DNA of 64,000 nt from JANPCX01 sp031431125 (GTDB lineage: Bacteria; Pseudomonadota; Gammaproteobacteria; Burkholderiales; Burkholderiaceae_C): contig JANPCX010000015.1 in NCBI GenBank assembly GCA_031431125.1, positions 1 to 64,000 of the forward strand, written 5' to 3'. The notes under the pieces were generated by a model. The model worked only from the letters and a program-made list of their open reading frames with translations, searched no databases and had not been told where the DNA came from. Below, piece after piece: positions 7,949-18,029 of the stretch (positions are counted from its first letter, which is position 1; each line of letters starts with the position of its first letter). The translations under genes and the position numbers were made by a program.

Positions 7949-10108
7949 ATGAACAAACCCAAGTTCGATTGGAAATCTGCATCCCCGCTCGGCGCCAAGG
8001 GCCCTGGTCTTTCGCTCGGCGGCGTGGGTGGCTTCGGCAACTTCAGCAAACACTCCGACTTGCTGCTGATTGGCCTTTTTGTGGCCATCATCGCCTTGAT
8101 GGTGTTGCCGCTGCCGCCGTGGGCCTTGGACGCCCTCATTGCCGCCAACCTCACCATTTCAGTGGTGGTGCTCATCGTCGCGGTTTACATCCGCTCGCCG
8201 CTGGGTTTGTCCACGTTTCCAGCGCTGCTGCTGTTCACCACCTTGTTTCGTCTGTCGCTGAACATTGCGTCCACGCGGCAGATTTTGCTCACAGGCAATG
8301 CCGGTGAAATCATCAAAACCTTTGGCCAGATGGTGGTGGGTGGGGATGTGATCGTTGGCTTGGTGGTGTTTTTGATCATCGCCCTGGTGCAGTTCATCGT
8401 GATCGCCAAAGGCTCGGAGCGTATTGCCGAGGTCGGCGCACGTTTTAGCCTGGATGCCATGCCCGGCAAACAAATGAGCATCGATGCCGACCTGCGCGCC
8501 GGCATCATCACCAAAGACGAAGCCCGCACGCGCCGCCACGCGCTGGAAAGCGAAAGCCAGCTGTATGGCGCCATGGACGGTGCGATGAAATTCGTCAAAG
8601 GCGATGCTATCGCCGCCATCATCATCGCTGCCGTCAACATCATCGGCGGCATTGCCGTGGGCATGTTGCGCAAAGACATGTCACTTGACATGGCCACCCA
8701 TGTGTACTCCGTGCTCGCTGTGGGCGACGCCATGGTGTCGCAAATCCCGTCGCTTTTCATGTCGGTGGCCGCTGGCATTGTGGTCACCCGTGTGGCCAAA
8801 CAAGACGGCAAGTCGGGCAATTTGGCGCAAGACATCATTGCGCAAATTCAGGCCCATCCCCGGGCTTTGATGATCTCTGGCTGCGTTGTGCTCGGCATGG
8901 GTTTTGTGCCAGGTTTTCCGCTGCTGCAGTTCTCCATGCTGGCCGTCGCCGCGTTTGTCGCGGGTTGGTGGGCCTCGCCTGCACAGCAGCGCAAACGCCA
9001 AGGCTCTATGGGCCAACTGCTGCCCGCGCTCACCCGTGAAGGCAGTGATGCCGCTCAAACCTTTGGTGAGGCCGCGACCCAGGCCTGGGCTTCTTCGCTC
9101 ACACTGCGCATCGCACCCGATGTCATGGACACCTTGGACGCCGCACGTCTGGACGACGCCGTGGCCCTGTCCCGCACCCAACTGCGCGAGACCCTGGGTT
9201 TGCCTTTTCCCGGTTTGGTGCTTGGCACCACCACCGAAGCCGGCACCGTCACCTTCGACGTGCACAGCGTGCCCGCCCTGAGTTTCGCTGTGCCAGCCGA
9301 CCACGCCTTGTTGGCACTCGTGCCCAACTCCCGGGCTACCCGCATCAAAGGCGGACAGCCCGGCCCCGACCTCTTTGGTTTGGCCACACGCTGGGTGCCC
9401 TTGGCTGAGTTGCCAGACGACATGGACACGAGTTTGGTCCACAGCCCCGAGGCCGCTTTGGTCTTGGCTATGCAGCGCCTGATTGAAAGCAGGCCGCATA
9501 AATTCGTGGGTGTGCAAGAAGCCTTGGTGTTGTCCCACCAGCTAGAGGCCGAGCTGCCCGAACTCGACCGCGAAATGCGCCAAGCCGCGCCACTGCCGCG
9601 TGTGGCCGAGGTGTGCCGCTGGTTGTTGGAAGAGGGCGTCAGCCTGCGTGACCTGTCTGGTTTGGCCCAAGCCCTGGTTGACCACGCCGGCAAAGAAAAA
9701 GACACCGGCCAACTGGTAGAAAAAGTGCGTCGCGCCCTGACCGATCAAATCACCCACCAGCACACCAATGCCAAAGGTGAACTGGCTGCAGTGATTCTGA
9801 GCCCCGAACTCGAAGAACAACTCGCCGCCTCGGTGCGCGTCAGCTCCAAAGGCAGCAGCCTGGCCTTGCCGCAGATTCCCAAAGACGCCTTGCTCGAGCA
9901 ACTCGCCCGCGCTTTCCGAGGCAAAACAGTGGAGGGCCTGACGGCCGTGCTGCTCGTGCACACGCCTGAAATCCGACCCGCACTGCGCAATTTACTCAAA
10001 GAGTCTGACCTCGCCAGCCACGCCGTGCTGTCGGTGGACGAACTGCGCGCCAACTTGAACGTGATGGTGGTGGGCGAGGTGGACCACAGTGCTTTGAGTG
10101 CGCGCTGA
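7949..10108 (+). CDS. sctV: Type III secretion major export protein SctV
   Basis: The product is 719 aa: an N-terminal membrane half of seven to eight helices (about residues 30-340) and a C-terminal cytosolic half that forms the nonameric ring accepting substrates. Typical blocks are the FRLSLNIASTR segment, the FHIPEP-family loop GARFSLDAMPGKQMSIDADLR and IPSLFMSVAAGIVVTRV. The last block is of the virulence-system type more than flagellar FlhA. It directly follows sctU, an order more like flagellar fliP-Q-R-flhB-flhA than like Ysc loci, where sctV lies elsewhere. No further secretion gene follows. Confidence 0.92.
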   Translation: MNKPKFDWKSASPLGAKGPGLSLGGVGGFGNFSKHSDLLLIGLFVAIIALMVLPLPPWALDALIAANLTISVVVLIVAVYIRSPLGLSTFPALLLFTTLFRLSLNIASTRQILLTGNAGEIIKTFGQMVVGGDVIVGLVVFLIIALVQFIVIAKGSERIAEVGARFSLDAMPGKQMSIDADLRAGIITKDEARTRRHALESESQLYGAMDGAMKFVKGDAIAAIIIAAVNIIGGIAVGMLRKDMSLDMATHVYSVLAVGDAMVSQIPSLFMSVAAGIVVTRVAKQDGKSGNLAQDIIAQIQAHPRALMISGCVVLGMGFVPGFPLLQFSMLAVAAFVAGWWASPAQQRKRQGSMGQLLPALTREGSDAAQTFGEAATQAWASSLTLRIAPDVMDTLDAARLDDAVALSRTQLRETLGLPFPGLVLGTTTEAGTVTFDVHSVPALSFAVPADHALLALVPNSRATRIKGGQPGPDLFGLATRWVPLAELPDDMDTSLVHSPEAALVLAMQRLIESRPHKFVGVQEALVLSHQLEAELPELDREMRQAAPLPRVAEVCRWLLEEGVSLRDLSGLAQALVDHAGKEKDTGQLVEKVRRALTDQITHQHTNAKGELAAVILSPELEEQLAASVRVSSKGSSLALPQIPKDALLEQLARAFRGKTVEGLTAVLLVHTPEIRPALRNLLKESDLASHAVLSVDELRANLNVMVVGEVDHSALSAR

Positions 10109-10157
10109 ACCCGGGCATCCGGTTTGATTTGTCCGCCCGACCTCAACACGGAATGTC

Positions 10158-10691
10158 CTATTGGGCACTGACTTTTGTTTGAGTTCGCCGGTAAGTGACA
10201 AACGCATATCGAACGCCCGCCGCTGTTCGGTGTTCGGTGCGCGACTGCTCGGCGAACTCTTCGCTCTTCCATGCGGGGAAAAAAGCGTCTGCCTCGACGT
10301 CCACGGCCACCTCAGTTAACACGAGCTCGTCGGCCAAAGGCAGGGCCAAGGCGTAGATTTCTGCGCCGCCGATCACGAACACCTTGTCGGCACCGGCCGA
10401 CTGCGTCAAGGCGTCTTCCAGCGAATGAGCCGCGAGCGCGCCCTGGGCGTGCCAGTTTGTATGGCGGGTGATGACGATGTTCTGCCGCCCTGGCAGGGGC
10501 CGGAAACGTTCCGGCAGCGAATCCCAGGTTTTACGGCCCATGATGACGGGGCAGCCCATGGTGACTTGGCGGAAGTGTTTTTGGTCTTGCGGCTCGTGCC
10601 AGAGCAGGGCGTTGTTTTTGCCAATGCCACCGCCGGAGGTGACGGCGGCGATCAAGCTCAGGCGGGGACGAATAGGGGCTGGGGTCTGCAT
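10158..10691 (-). CDS. folA: Dihydrofolate reductase
   Basis: The product is 177 aa. It reduces dihydrofolate to tetrahydrofolate with NADPH. Family blocks in order: LIAAVTSGGGIGKNNALLW, the MGRKTWDSLP segment, the VITR strand and VFVIGGAEIYA. A ~15-residue N-terminal extension precedes the usual start, and an alternative start inside it is possible. It converges on sctV with 49 bases between. thyA, often adjacent in relatives, is 12 kb away here, separated by the propionate operon. Confidence 0.95.
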   Translation of the reverse strand: MQTPAPIRPRLSLIAAVTSGGGIGKNNALLWHEPQDQKHFRQVTMGCPVIMGRKTWDSLPERFRPLPGRQNIVITRHTNWHAQGALAAHSLEDALTQSAGADKVFVIGGAEIYALALPLADELVLTEVAVDVEADAFFPAWKSEEFAEQSRTEHRTAAGVRYAFVTYRRTQTKVSAQ

Positions 10692-10720
10692 GCCGACATT
10701 TTGTCAGCATGACCCTGCTT

Positions 10721-11356
10721 TCAGCTCGCGGCCGCTTTCCCGTTGTTGATGTGCTGGGCCATCAGGTTGCGTGCTTGGACTGGGTCTCGGGTCAGCAGGG
10801 CCCTCATCAGGTAGCGGTGTTCGTTGAGTGACGCACCGAGGCGGCCCTCTTTCAGCAAGGAGTGGTGCCGGTTGAGTTTCATCACCTTGCGCAAATCGGC
10901 CACCATTTGCTCGCGCCAGCGGTTGTTGGCCATTTGCAGCAAACGCCAATGAAAAAGCTCATTGGCCTTGAAGAAGGCCTCGCGGTCGGCCACGGAGTCT
11001 TCCAGGCTTTGGTGCAAAGCCGCCAGTTCTGCCAATTGGGTGTCGCTGGCATGCTGGGCCACCACCGCGGCGGCGTCACTCTCCAGCAAGGCGAGCAGGT
11101 GAAACACCTCGGCCAGGTCTTGGGCGGAGGTTTCGGTCACATAGGCACCGCGGCGCAGCTTCATGGTGACCAGGCCTTCGGTGGCCAGCACCTTGAGCGC
11201 TTCGCGCAGGGGCGTGCGGCTGATGCTCAATTGGGTACACAGAGCCTGTTCATCTATCCAGCTGCCAGGCGCCAGTTCATGCCCCAAGATGCGGGAACGC
11301 AGTTGTTCCGCCACCTCTTCGTAAAGCGCGCGTTGGGGCAGTTTGTGAGGGCTCAT
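10721..11356 (-). CDS. GntR-family (FCD) transcriptional regulator
   Basis: The product is 211 aa from the ATG at 11356. The frame is open further upstream, but that extension is Pro/Cys-rich and not protein-like. A winged helix-turn-helix occupies residues ~5-75 (SRTPLREALKVLATEGLV is the typical recognition region). An all-helical FCD ligand domain follows, with a metal-type His in the ELFHWRLL segment. It is divergent from the methylmalonyl-CoA operon, so regulation of that operon by an acyl-CoA or organic acid is the natural inference. Confidence 0.88.
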   Translation of the reverse strand: MSPHKLPQRALYEEVAEQLRSRILGHELAPGSWIDEQALCTQLSISRTPLREALKVLATEGLVTMKLRRGAYVTETSAQDLAEVFHLLALLESDAAAVVAQHASDTQLAELAALHQSLEDSVADREAFFKANELFHWRLLQMANNRWREQMVADLRKVMKLNRHHSLLKEGRLGASLNEHRYLMRALLTRDPVQARNLMAQHINNGKAAAS

Positions 11357-11682
11357 CGCTTGGCGCCCCGGTTCCCGCGGCTTGCCAGCATCCCGCCAAA
11401 GTGCGGCTGCGAAGCTGAAGTGAATGGGCTGCTCATGTCGGATTGCGGGCGGTTGACAAAAAGATGGGATCGGCGGACAAGGTGCGCAATGCGGGTCTTT
11501 CGGACTTGGTTCACGGGTATCGAAAGCGACCAAACAAGGTCCCAGTGAAAGGGAGCTGTAAGGCAATTGAGTTTATAATTCAATTTTGAATTATAGTAAA
11601 TTCTGTTTTTAAATCAAACACTTCCAAAAACGTTGGTTCTCAACGCAGGTCGTTGTGGGGCTTCGTTTCCAGTGAGAACGAC
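11357..11682. promoter_or_regulatory. Divergent intergenic region between GntR gene and mutase
   Basis: This 326-base region has no gene. The half near the GntR gene is GC-rich. The part from about 11560 to 11630 is strongly A/T-rich. TTGAGT at 11567-11572 and TATAGT at 11592-11597 (19 bases apart) could form a plus-strand promoter. On the minus strand, TATAAT at 11595-11590 is preceded, 17 bases away, by TTTGAT. Both overlap the inverted repeat listed separately. Confidence 0.45.
11574..11595. promoter_or_regulatory. 22-bp perfect inverted repeat, operator candidate
   Basis: TATAATTCAA is followed by two bases and TTGAATTATA, so the 10-base arms match perfectly. The site lies in the A/T-rich divergent promoter region and covers possible -10 elements on both strands. 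A dimeric repressor bound here would control the mutase operon and perhaps its own gene. The nearby GntR protein is the likely ligand. Confidence 0.55.
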
Positions 11683-13893
<2,211 letters not shown>

Positions 13894-13948
13894 GCGTTAC
13901 ACCGCGTTTGCATTCCTACACCCAACCCTAAAGCCGAACGACTCGTCC

Positions 13949-15358
13949 GTGAAGCATTTCATTGTTTACATCTTGCAGTGCGCCGATGGCAGCTACTACT
14001 GCGGCCACACCGAGGGTGGCCGTGCACACGACATGGACAAGCGCCTGATCGACCACGAAGAAGGCGAGGTGGCCTACACCGCCAGCCGCAGGCCATTGAA
14101 GTTGGTCTGGCAGGGCGAATTGGAAACTTTGGAAGGTGCGGTGGCGTTTGAGCACCAAATCAAACGCTGGACGCATGCTGAGAAAGAAGCCTTGATCGAG
14201 GGCTACCAACGTGCGATTGCGCAGCTGGCGCTGTCTGACCATGGCCCTGAGCACCGGGTTCGTATGGTGCCGCCAGGATCCGCTGCCGCTGCTGTGAATG
14301 CGACCCAGCCCGTCGAATCTGGAACGCCGCGCAGCACTGTGCCTGACAGCCAACGAATTCGGTCACTGCTACAAGCGCTCGCGAGCACGGATGCCGACAC
14401 CCAGCGGCGCGGCCTGGCCAAAGCCATCACCTTGATCGAATCGACCCGGCATGACCACCGCGATGAAGCCGATGCCTTGCTCACCGAGCTGTTGCCCCGC
14501 TCTGGCCACTCTTTTAGGCTCGGTATCAGCGGCGTGCCGGGCGTGGGCAAATCCACCTTCATCGAGGCCTTGGGTTTGTATTTGATTGAGCAAGGGCACC
14601 GTGTCGCGGTGTTGACCGTCGACCCGTCGTCCACAGTCTCGGGTGGCTCGATCTTGGGCGACAAAACCCGGATGGAAAAACTCTCGGTTCACCCGAGGGC
14701 CTACATCAGGCCCAGCCCGTCGGGTGGCACCTTGGGTGGCGTGGCAGAAAAAACCCGCGAAGCCATGCTGGTGTGTGAAGCAGCGGGTTACGACACCGTC
14801 ATCGTTGAAACCGTGGGTGTCGGTCAAAGTGAGTTGGCGGTAGCCGGCATGACCGACATGTTTGTGCTCATGCAATTGCCCAATGCAGGCGACGACCTGC
14901 AAGCCATAAAAAAAGGCGTGATGGAGCTGGCCGACTTGGTGGTGATCAACAAAGCCGACTTGGATGCGAACGCCGCCACCCGTGCCCAAGCGCAAATCAG
15001 CGGCGCTTTGCATTTGCTTGGCGGCCATGCGCCGAAGGACGCCGTGCATCAACCTTCCTCAGTCTGGCAACCGCAGGTGATGCAAGTCAGCGCCTTACAA
15101 GGCCAGGGCATGGCTGCCTTTTGGGATGGCGTCACGCAATTCCGCCGCCAACAAAACACCAGTGGCTTGCACGCCGATCGGCGCCAACAACAGGCCTTGG
15201 CCTGGATGTGGGAGCGAATCGACCACGACCTCAAACTGGCTTTCCGCCGGCACCCTCAAGTGCAAGCGCTGATGCCCATCCTGACGGCCGACGTGACGGC
15301 GGGCCGCTTGCCCGCTTCCACCGCGGCGCGTCGTTTGTTGGCAGCATTGAAAAACTGA
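13949..15358 (+). CDS. meaB: GIY-YIG domain fused to MeaB G-protein chaperone
   Basis: One uninterrupted frame of 469 aa starts at a GTG. Residues ~3-95 are a GIY-YIG nuclease-type domain of the small UPF0213 class: VYI at 6-8, Tyr-Tyr-Cys-Gly at 16-19, an Arg in the following helix, and Glu-His-Gln-Ile-Lys with the metal-binding Glu. A Pro/Ala/Ser linker (about 100-135) leads to a MeaB GTPase with P-loop GVPGVGKST at 195-203, an ETVGVGQSE switch and NKAD for guanine. MeaB protects and reloads methylmalonyl-CoA mutase. In-frame internal starts (ATG 14264, GTG 14339) could also make free MeaB. The two domains are normally separate proteins. Confidence 0.88.
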   Translation: MKHFIVYILQCADGSYYCGHTEGGRAHDMDKRLIDHEEGEVAYTASRRPLKLVWQGELETLEGAVAFEHQIKRWTHAEKEALIEGYQRAIAQLALSDHGPEHRVRMVPPGSAAAAVNATQPVESGTPRSTVPDSQRIRSLLQALASTDADTQRRGLAKAITLIESTRHDHRDEADALLTELLPRSGHSFRLGISGVPGVGKSTFIEALGLYLIEQGHRVAVLTVDPSSTVSGGSILGDKTRMEKLSVHPRAYIRPSPSGGTLGGVAEKTREAMLVCEAAGYDTVIVETVGVGQSELAVAGMTDMFVLMQLPNAGDDLQAIKKGVMELADLVVINKADLDANAATRAQAQISGALHLLGGHAPKDAVHQPSSVWQPQVMQVSALQGQGMAAFWDGVTQFRRQQNTSGLHADRRQQQALAWMWERIDHDLKLAFRRHPQVQALMPILTADVTAGRLPASTAARRLLAALKN

Positions 15359-15385
15359 AAACGCCTTTGGAGACAAGGAAAAACA

Positions 15386-16918
15386 ATGCACGACATCCTG
15401 GAACAACTCGAAAAAAAACGTGCGGCAGCCCGCTTGGGCGGTGGCGAAAAACGCATTGCCGCCCAGCATGCCAAAGGCAAACTCACCGCCCGTGAACGCT
15501 TGGACTTGCTGCTGGACGAGGGCAGCTTTGAAGAGTGGGACATGTTTGTGGAACACCGCTGCGCCGACTTCGGCATGCAAGACAACAAAATTCCCGGCGA
15601 CGGCGTGGTGACGGGCTACGGCCTGATCAACGGGCGGCTGGTGTTTGTCTACAGCCAAGACTTCACTGTGTTTGGTGGCGCGTTGTCTGAAGCCCATGCC
15701 GAAAAGATCTGCAAGGTGATGGACCAGGCCATGAAGGTGGGCGCGCCCATCATTGGCCTGAATGACTCGGGCGGTGCCCGCATTCAAGAAGGGGTGGCGT
15801 CGCTGGGTGGTTATGCCGATGTGTTTCAGCGCAATGTGCTGGCCTCGGGTGTGGTGCCGCAAATCAGCCTCATCATGGGGCCGTGTGCCGGCGGCGCTGT
15901 CTACAGCCCGGCCATCACCGACTTCATCTTCATGGTGAAGGATTCCTCCTATATGTTTGTCACCGGACCCGAGGTCGTCAAAACCGTGACCCATGAAGAA
16001 GTGACGGCGGAAGACCTCGGCGGGGCCATCAGCCACACCACCCGCAGCGGTGTGGCCGATTTGGCGCTGGACAACGATGTGGATGCGCTCTTGATGCTGC
16101 GCCGCCTTTTCAACTACCTGCCTTTGAACAACCGCGAGAAGCCTCCGGTGCGTCCGAGCGACGATCCCTTTGACCGCGTGGAGTTGTCGCTCGACACCTT
16201 GGTGCCCGATAACCCCAACAAGCCTTACGACATGAAAGAGCTCATCGTCAAAACTGCAGACGACGGCGAGTTTTTTGAGATTCAACCCGAGTACGCCAAA
16301 AATATCGTCGTGGGATTCATTCGTTTGGAAGGGCAAACCGTCGGTGTCGTGGCCAACCAGCCCTTGGTGTTGGCTGGGTGTTTGGACATCAAAAGCAGCA
16401 CCAAAGCCGCACGTTTCATTCGGTTCTGTGATGCGTTCAACATTCCCGTGCTCACCTTTGTGGACGTGCCCGGATTCATGCCCGGCACCGCACAAGAGTA
16501 CGGCGGCATCATCAAACACGGCGCGAAATTGCTTTACGCCTATGCCGAGTGCACCGTGCCCAAGATCACCATCATCACCCGCAAGGCCTATGGCGGTGCC
16601 TATGACGTGATGGCTTCCAAACACCTGCGCGGCGACGTCAACTTCGCCTGGCCCAATGCCGAGATCGCAGTGATGGGCGCCAAAGGCGCGGTGGAGATCA
16701 TCTTCCGCGAAGACAAAAACAACCCCGAGAAACTGGCCGCACGCGAAGCCGAATACAAAGCCCGTTTCGCCAATCCTTTTGTCGCGGGCAGCCGGGGTTA
16801 CATCGACGATGTGATTCAGCCGCACGAAACACGCAAACGCATCTGCCGGTCGCTTGCGATGCTTAAGCACAAGAAACTGGAAAACCCGTGGCGCAAGCAC
16901 GGCAATATTCCGCTTTGA
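15386..16918 (+). CDS. pccB: Propionyl-CoA carboxylase beta chain (carboxyltransferase)
   Basis: The product is 510 aa. It transfers carboxyl from biotin to propionyl-CoA, giving methylmalonyl-CoA. It has the two crotonase-like halves of the family. The N-terminal half carries LNDSGGARIQEGV and the GPCAGGAVYSPA oxyanion region. The C-terminal half carries VDVPGFMPGTAQEYGGI, YGGAYDVM and AEIAVMGAKGAVEI. The MGAKGAVEII ending is of the propionyl type more than the acetyl type. It follows the MeaB fusion by 27 bases. Confidence 0.95.
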   Translation: MHDILEQLEKKRAAARLGGGEKRIAAQHAKGKLTARERLDLLLDEGSFEEWDMFVEHRCADFGMQDNKIPGDGVVTGYGLINGRLVFVYSQDFTVFGGALSEAHAEKICKVMDQAMKVGAPIIGLNDSGGARIQEGVASLGGYADVFQRNVLASGVVPQISLIMGPCAGGAVYSPAITDFIFMVKDSSYMFVTGPEVVKTVTHEEVTAEDLGGAISHTTRSGVADLALDNDVDALLMLRRLFNYLPLNNREKPPVRPSDDPFDRVELSLDTLVPDNPNKPYDMKELIVKTADDGEFFEIQPEYAKNIVVGFIRLEGQTVGVVANQPLVLAGCLDIKSSTKAARFIRFCDAFNIPVLTFVDVPGFMPGTAQEYGGIIKHGAKLLYAYAECTVPKITIITRKAYGGAYDVMASKHLRGDVNFAWPNAEIAVMGAKGAVEIIFREDKNNPEKLAAREAEYKARFANPFVAGSRGYIDDVIQPHETRKRICRSLAMLKHKKLENPWRKHGNIPL

Positions 16919-17000
16919 AACCAGGGAATCAAGAATTATGAAAGTTTCAAACTCGAAGCACCATGAACTTCAATCCCAGTTTGTAAGGCGCGCATAAATC

Positions 17001-17942
17001 ATGTGGGGCGCATCGCTCGACCATCATTTAGCGCAATGGGCATTTCGACGTTTGCCGCATGGCCAGGAACAACTGCAGTGGTGCTTCCTGGACACCCAGC
17101 TGGGTCGTATCCGGTTGACTGATACGGGCGGAGAAGGGGTGGCGGTGGTTTTCGTTCCCGATGGTCCGAACGTCGTTGAACACTATCAAGCATTGATCGA
17201 GCGTTTGACGCAAAAAGGTCTTCGTGTGGTGTGTTTCGATATGCCCGGATTTGGCTTTTCAATACCGCAGGCAAACTATGCCCACACGCTGAACCAAGGT
17301 GCCGACGTGGTTCGGTTTGTACTGAACCATCTCAACATTGACCGCTCCGTGCTGGCCTTTAGCTGCGCTAACGGTTTTTATGCACTTCGGTTTGCCCAGC
17401 TCGCTCCGGATCGCGTGGTCGGTTTGCTTTTGTCGCAAACTCCGTCGGTAAGGGCGATGCACGCATGGACTGATCGCATCATTCCTAAGGTGCTCCGAGT
17501 ACCCGTTCTGGGACAAGCGCTGAGCTGGTTGTTTCGGGAGAGGGCGGCTTCTTCCTGGTACCGAATCGCATTGCCGAAAACTACGGACCCAGAACCCATG
17601 CGGGCTATTTCGAGGCGCGCATTTCGTTGTGGTGCATGCTTTAGTTTGGCAGGTGTTGTCCAAGGTTTGGTACGAGAATCGGACGCAGCACTGGTGGGGG
17701 TAGCAGTGCCTTGCACGGTTGTTTGGGGAGGGCAAGATCGGTCGCACCGACTTACCAACGCAGATTCCCTTGTGAGTGTTGTGGCGCAAGCCAAAATTGT
17801 TCGCTTCGAAGACTGTGGACACTTTCCCGATCTTGAGCAGGTGGACAGGTATGTTGCGGTGTTGACCGAATCACTGCTGAGATGGTCATCGGGTGGTGCA
17901 ACCCGTGTCGATCGAGTCAAGGGAGTCAACATTGAATCTTGA
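17001..17942 (+). CDS. Alpha/beta hydrolase with probable Cys nucleophile
   Basis: The product is 313 aa with a single alpha/beta-hydrolase fold. The nucleophile elbow reads Phe-Ser-Cys-Ala-Asn-Gly at 120-125. Aligned by the helix that follows (YALRFA), Cys122 takes the place of the usual Ser. An acid (VWGGQD) and a His (DCGHFPD) sit where the triad expects them. A cap region lies at about 150-215. The gene separates pccB from pccA and is lower in G+C than both, with 82 and 87 bases of spacer. It could hydrolyse an ester or CoA thioester. The Cys variant could also mean altered or lost hydrolysis. Confidence 0.75.
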   Translation: MWGASLDHHLAQWAFRRLPHGQEQLQWCFLDTQLGRIRLTDTGGEGVAVVFVPDGPNVVEHYQALIERLTQKGLRVVCFDMPGFGFSIPQANYAHTLNQGADVVRFVLNHLNIDRSVLAFSCANGFYALRFAQLAPDRVVGLLLSQTPSVRAMHAWTDRIIPKVLRVPVLGQALSWLFRERAASSWYRIALPKTTDPEPMRAISRRAFRCGACFSLAGVVQGLVRESDAALVGVAVPCTVVWGGQDRSHRLTNADSLVSVVAQAKIVRFEDCGHFPDLEQVDRYVAVLTESLLRWSSGGATRVDRVKGVNIES

Positions 17943-18029
17943 TTCCCCCGATCGGCTGCCGAGCGCAGCCGTCAGTTTGCGTGGAATGCTGAGCCAACGC
18001 AGACGATTTTTCCGCGATGGAGTCATCCT

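Noticed and set aside
5104..10108. Flagellar fliP-fliQ-fliR-flhB-flhA cluster
   Set aside because: The order is compatible, but SctR lacks the FliP signal peptide, the motifs are of virulence type and sctO/P/Q precede it.
15095..16900. Minus-strand ORF of 601 aa opposite pccB
   Set aside because: Same type of antisense shadow; no recognisable domain or start signal.
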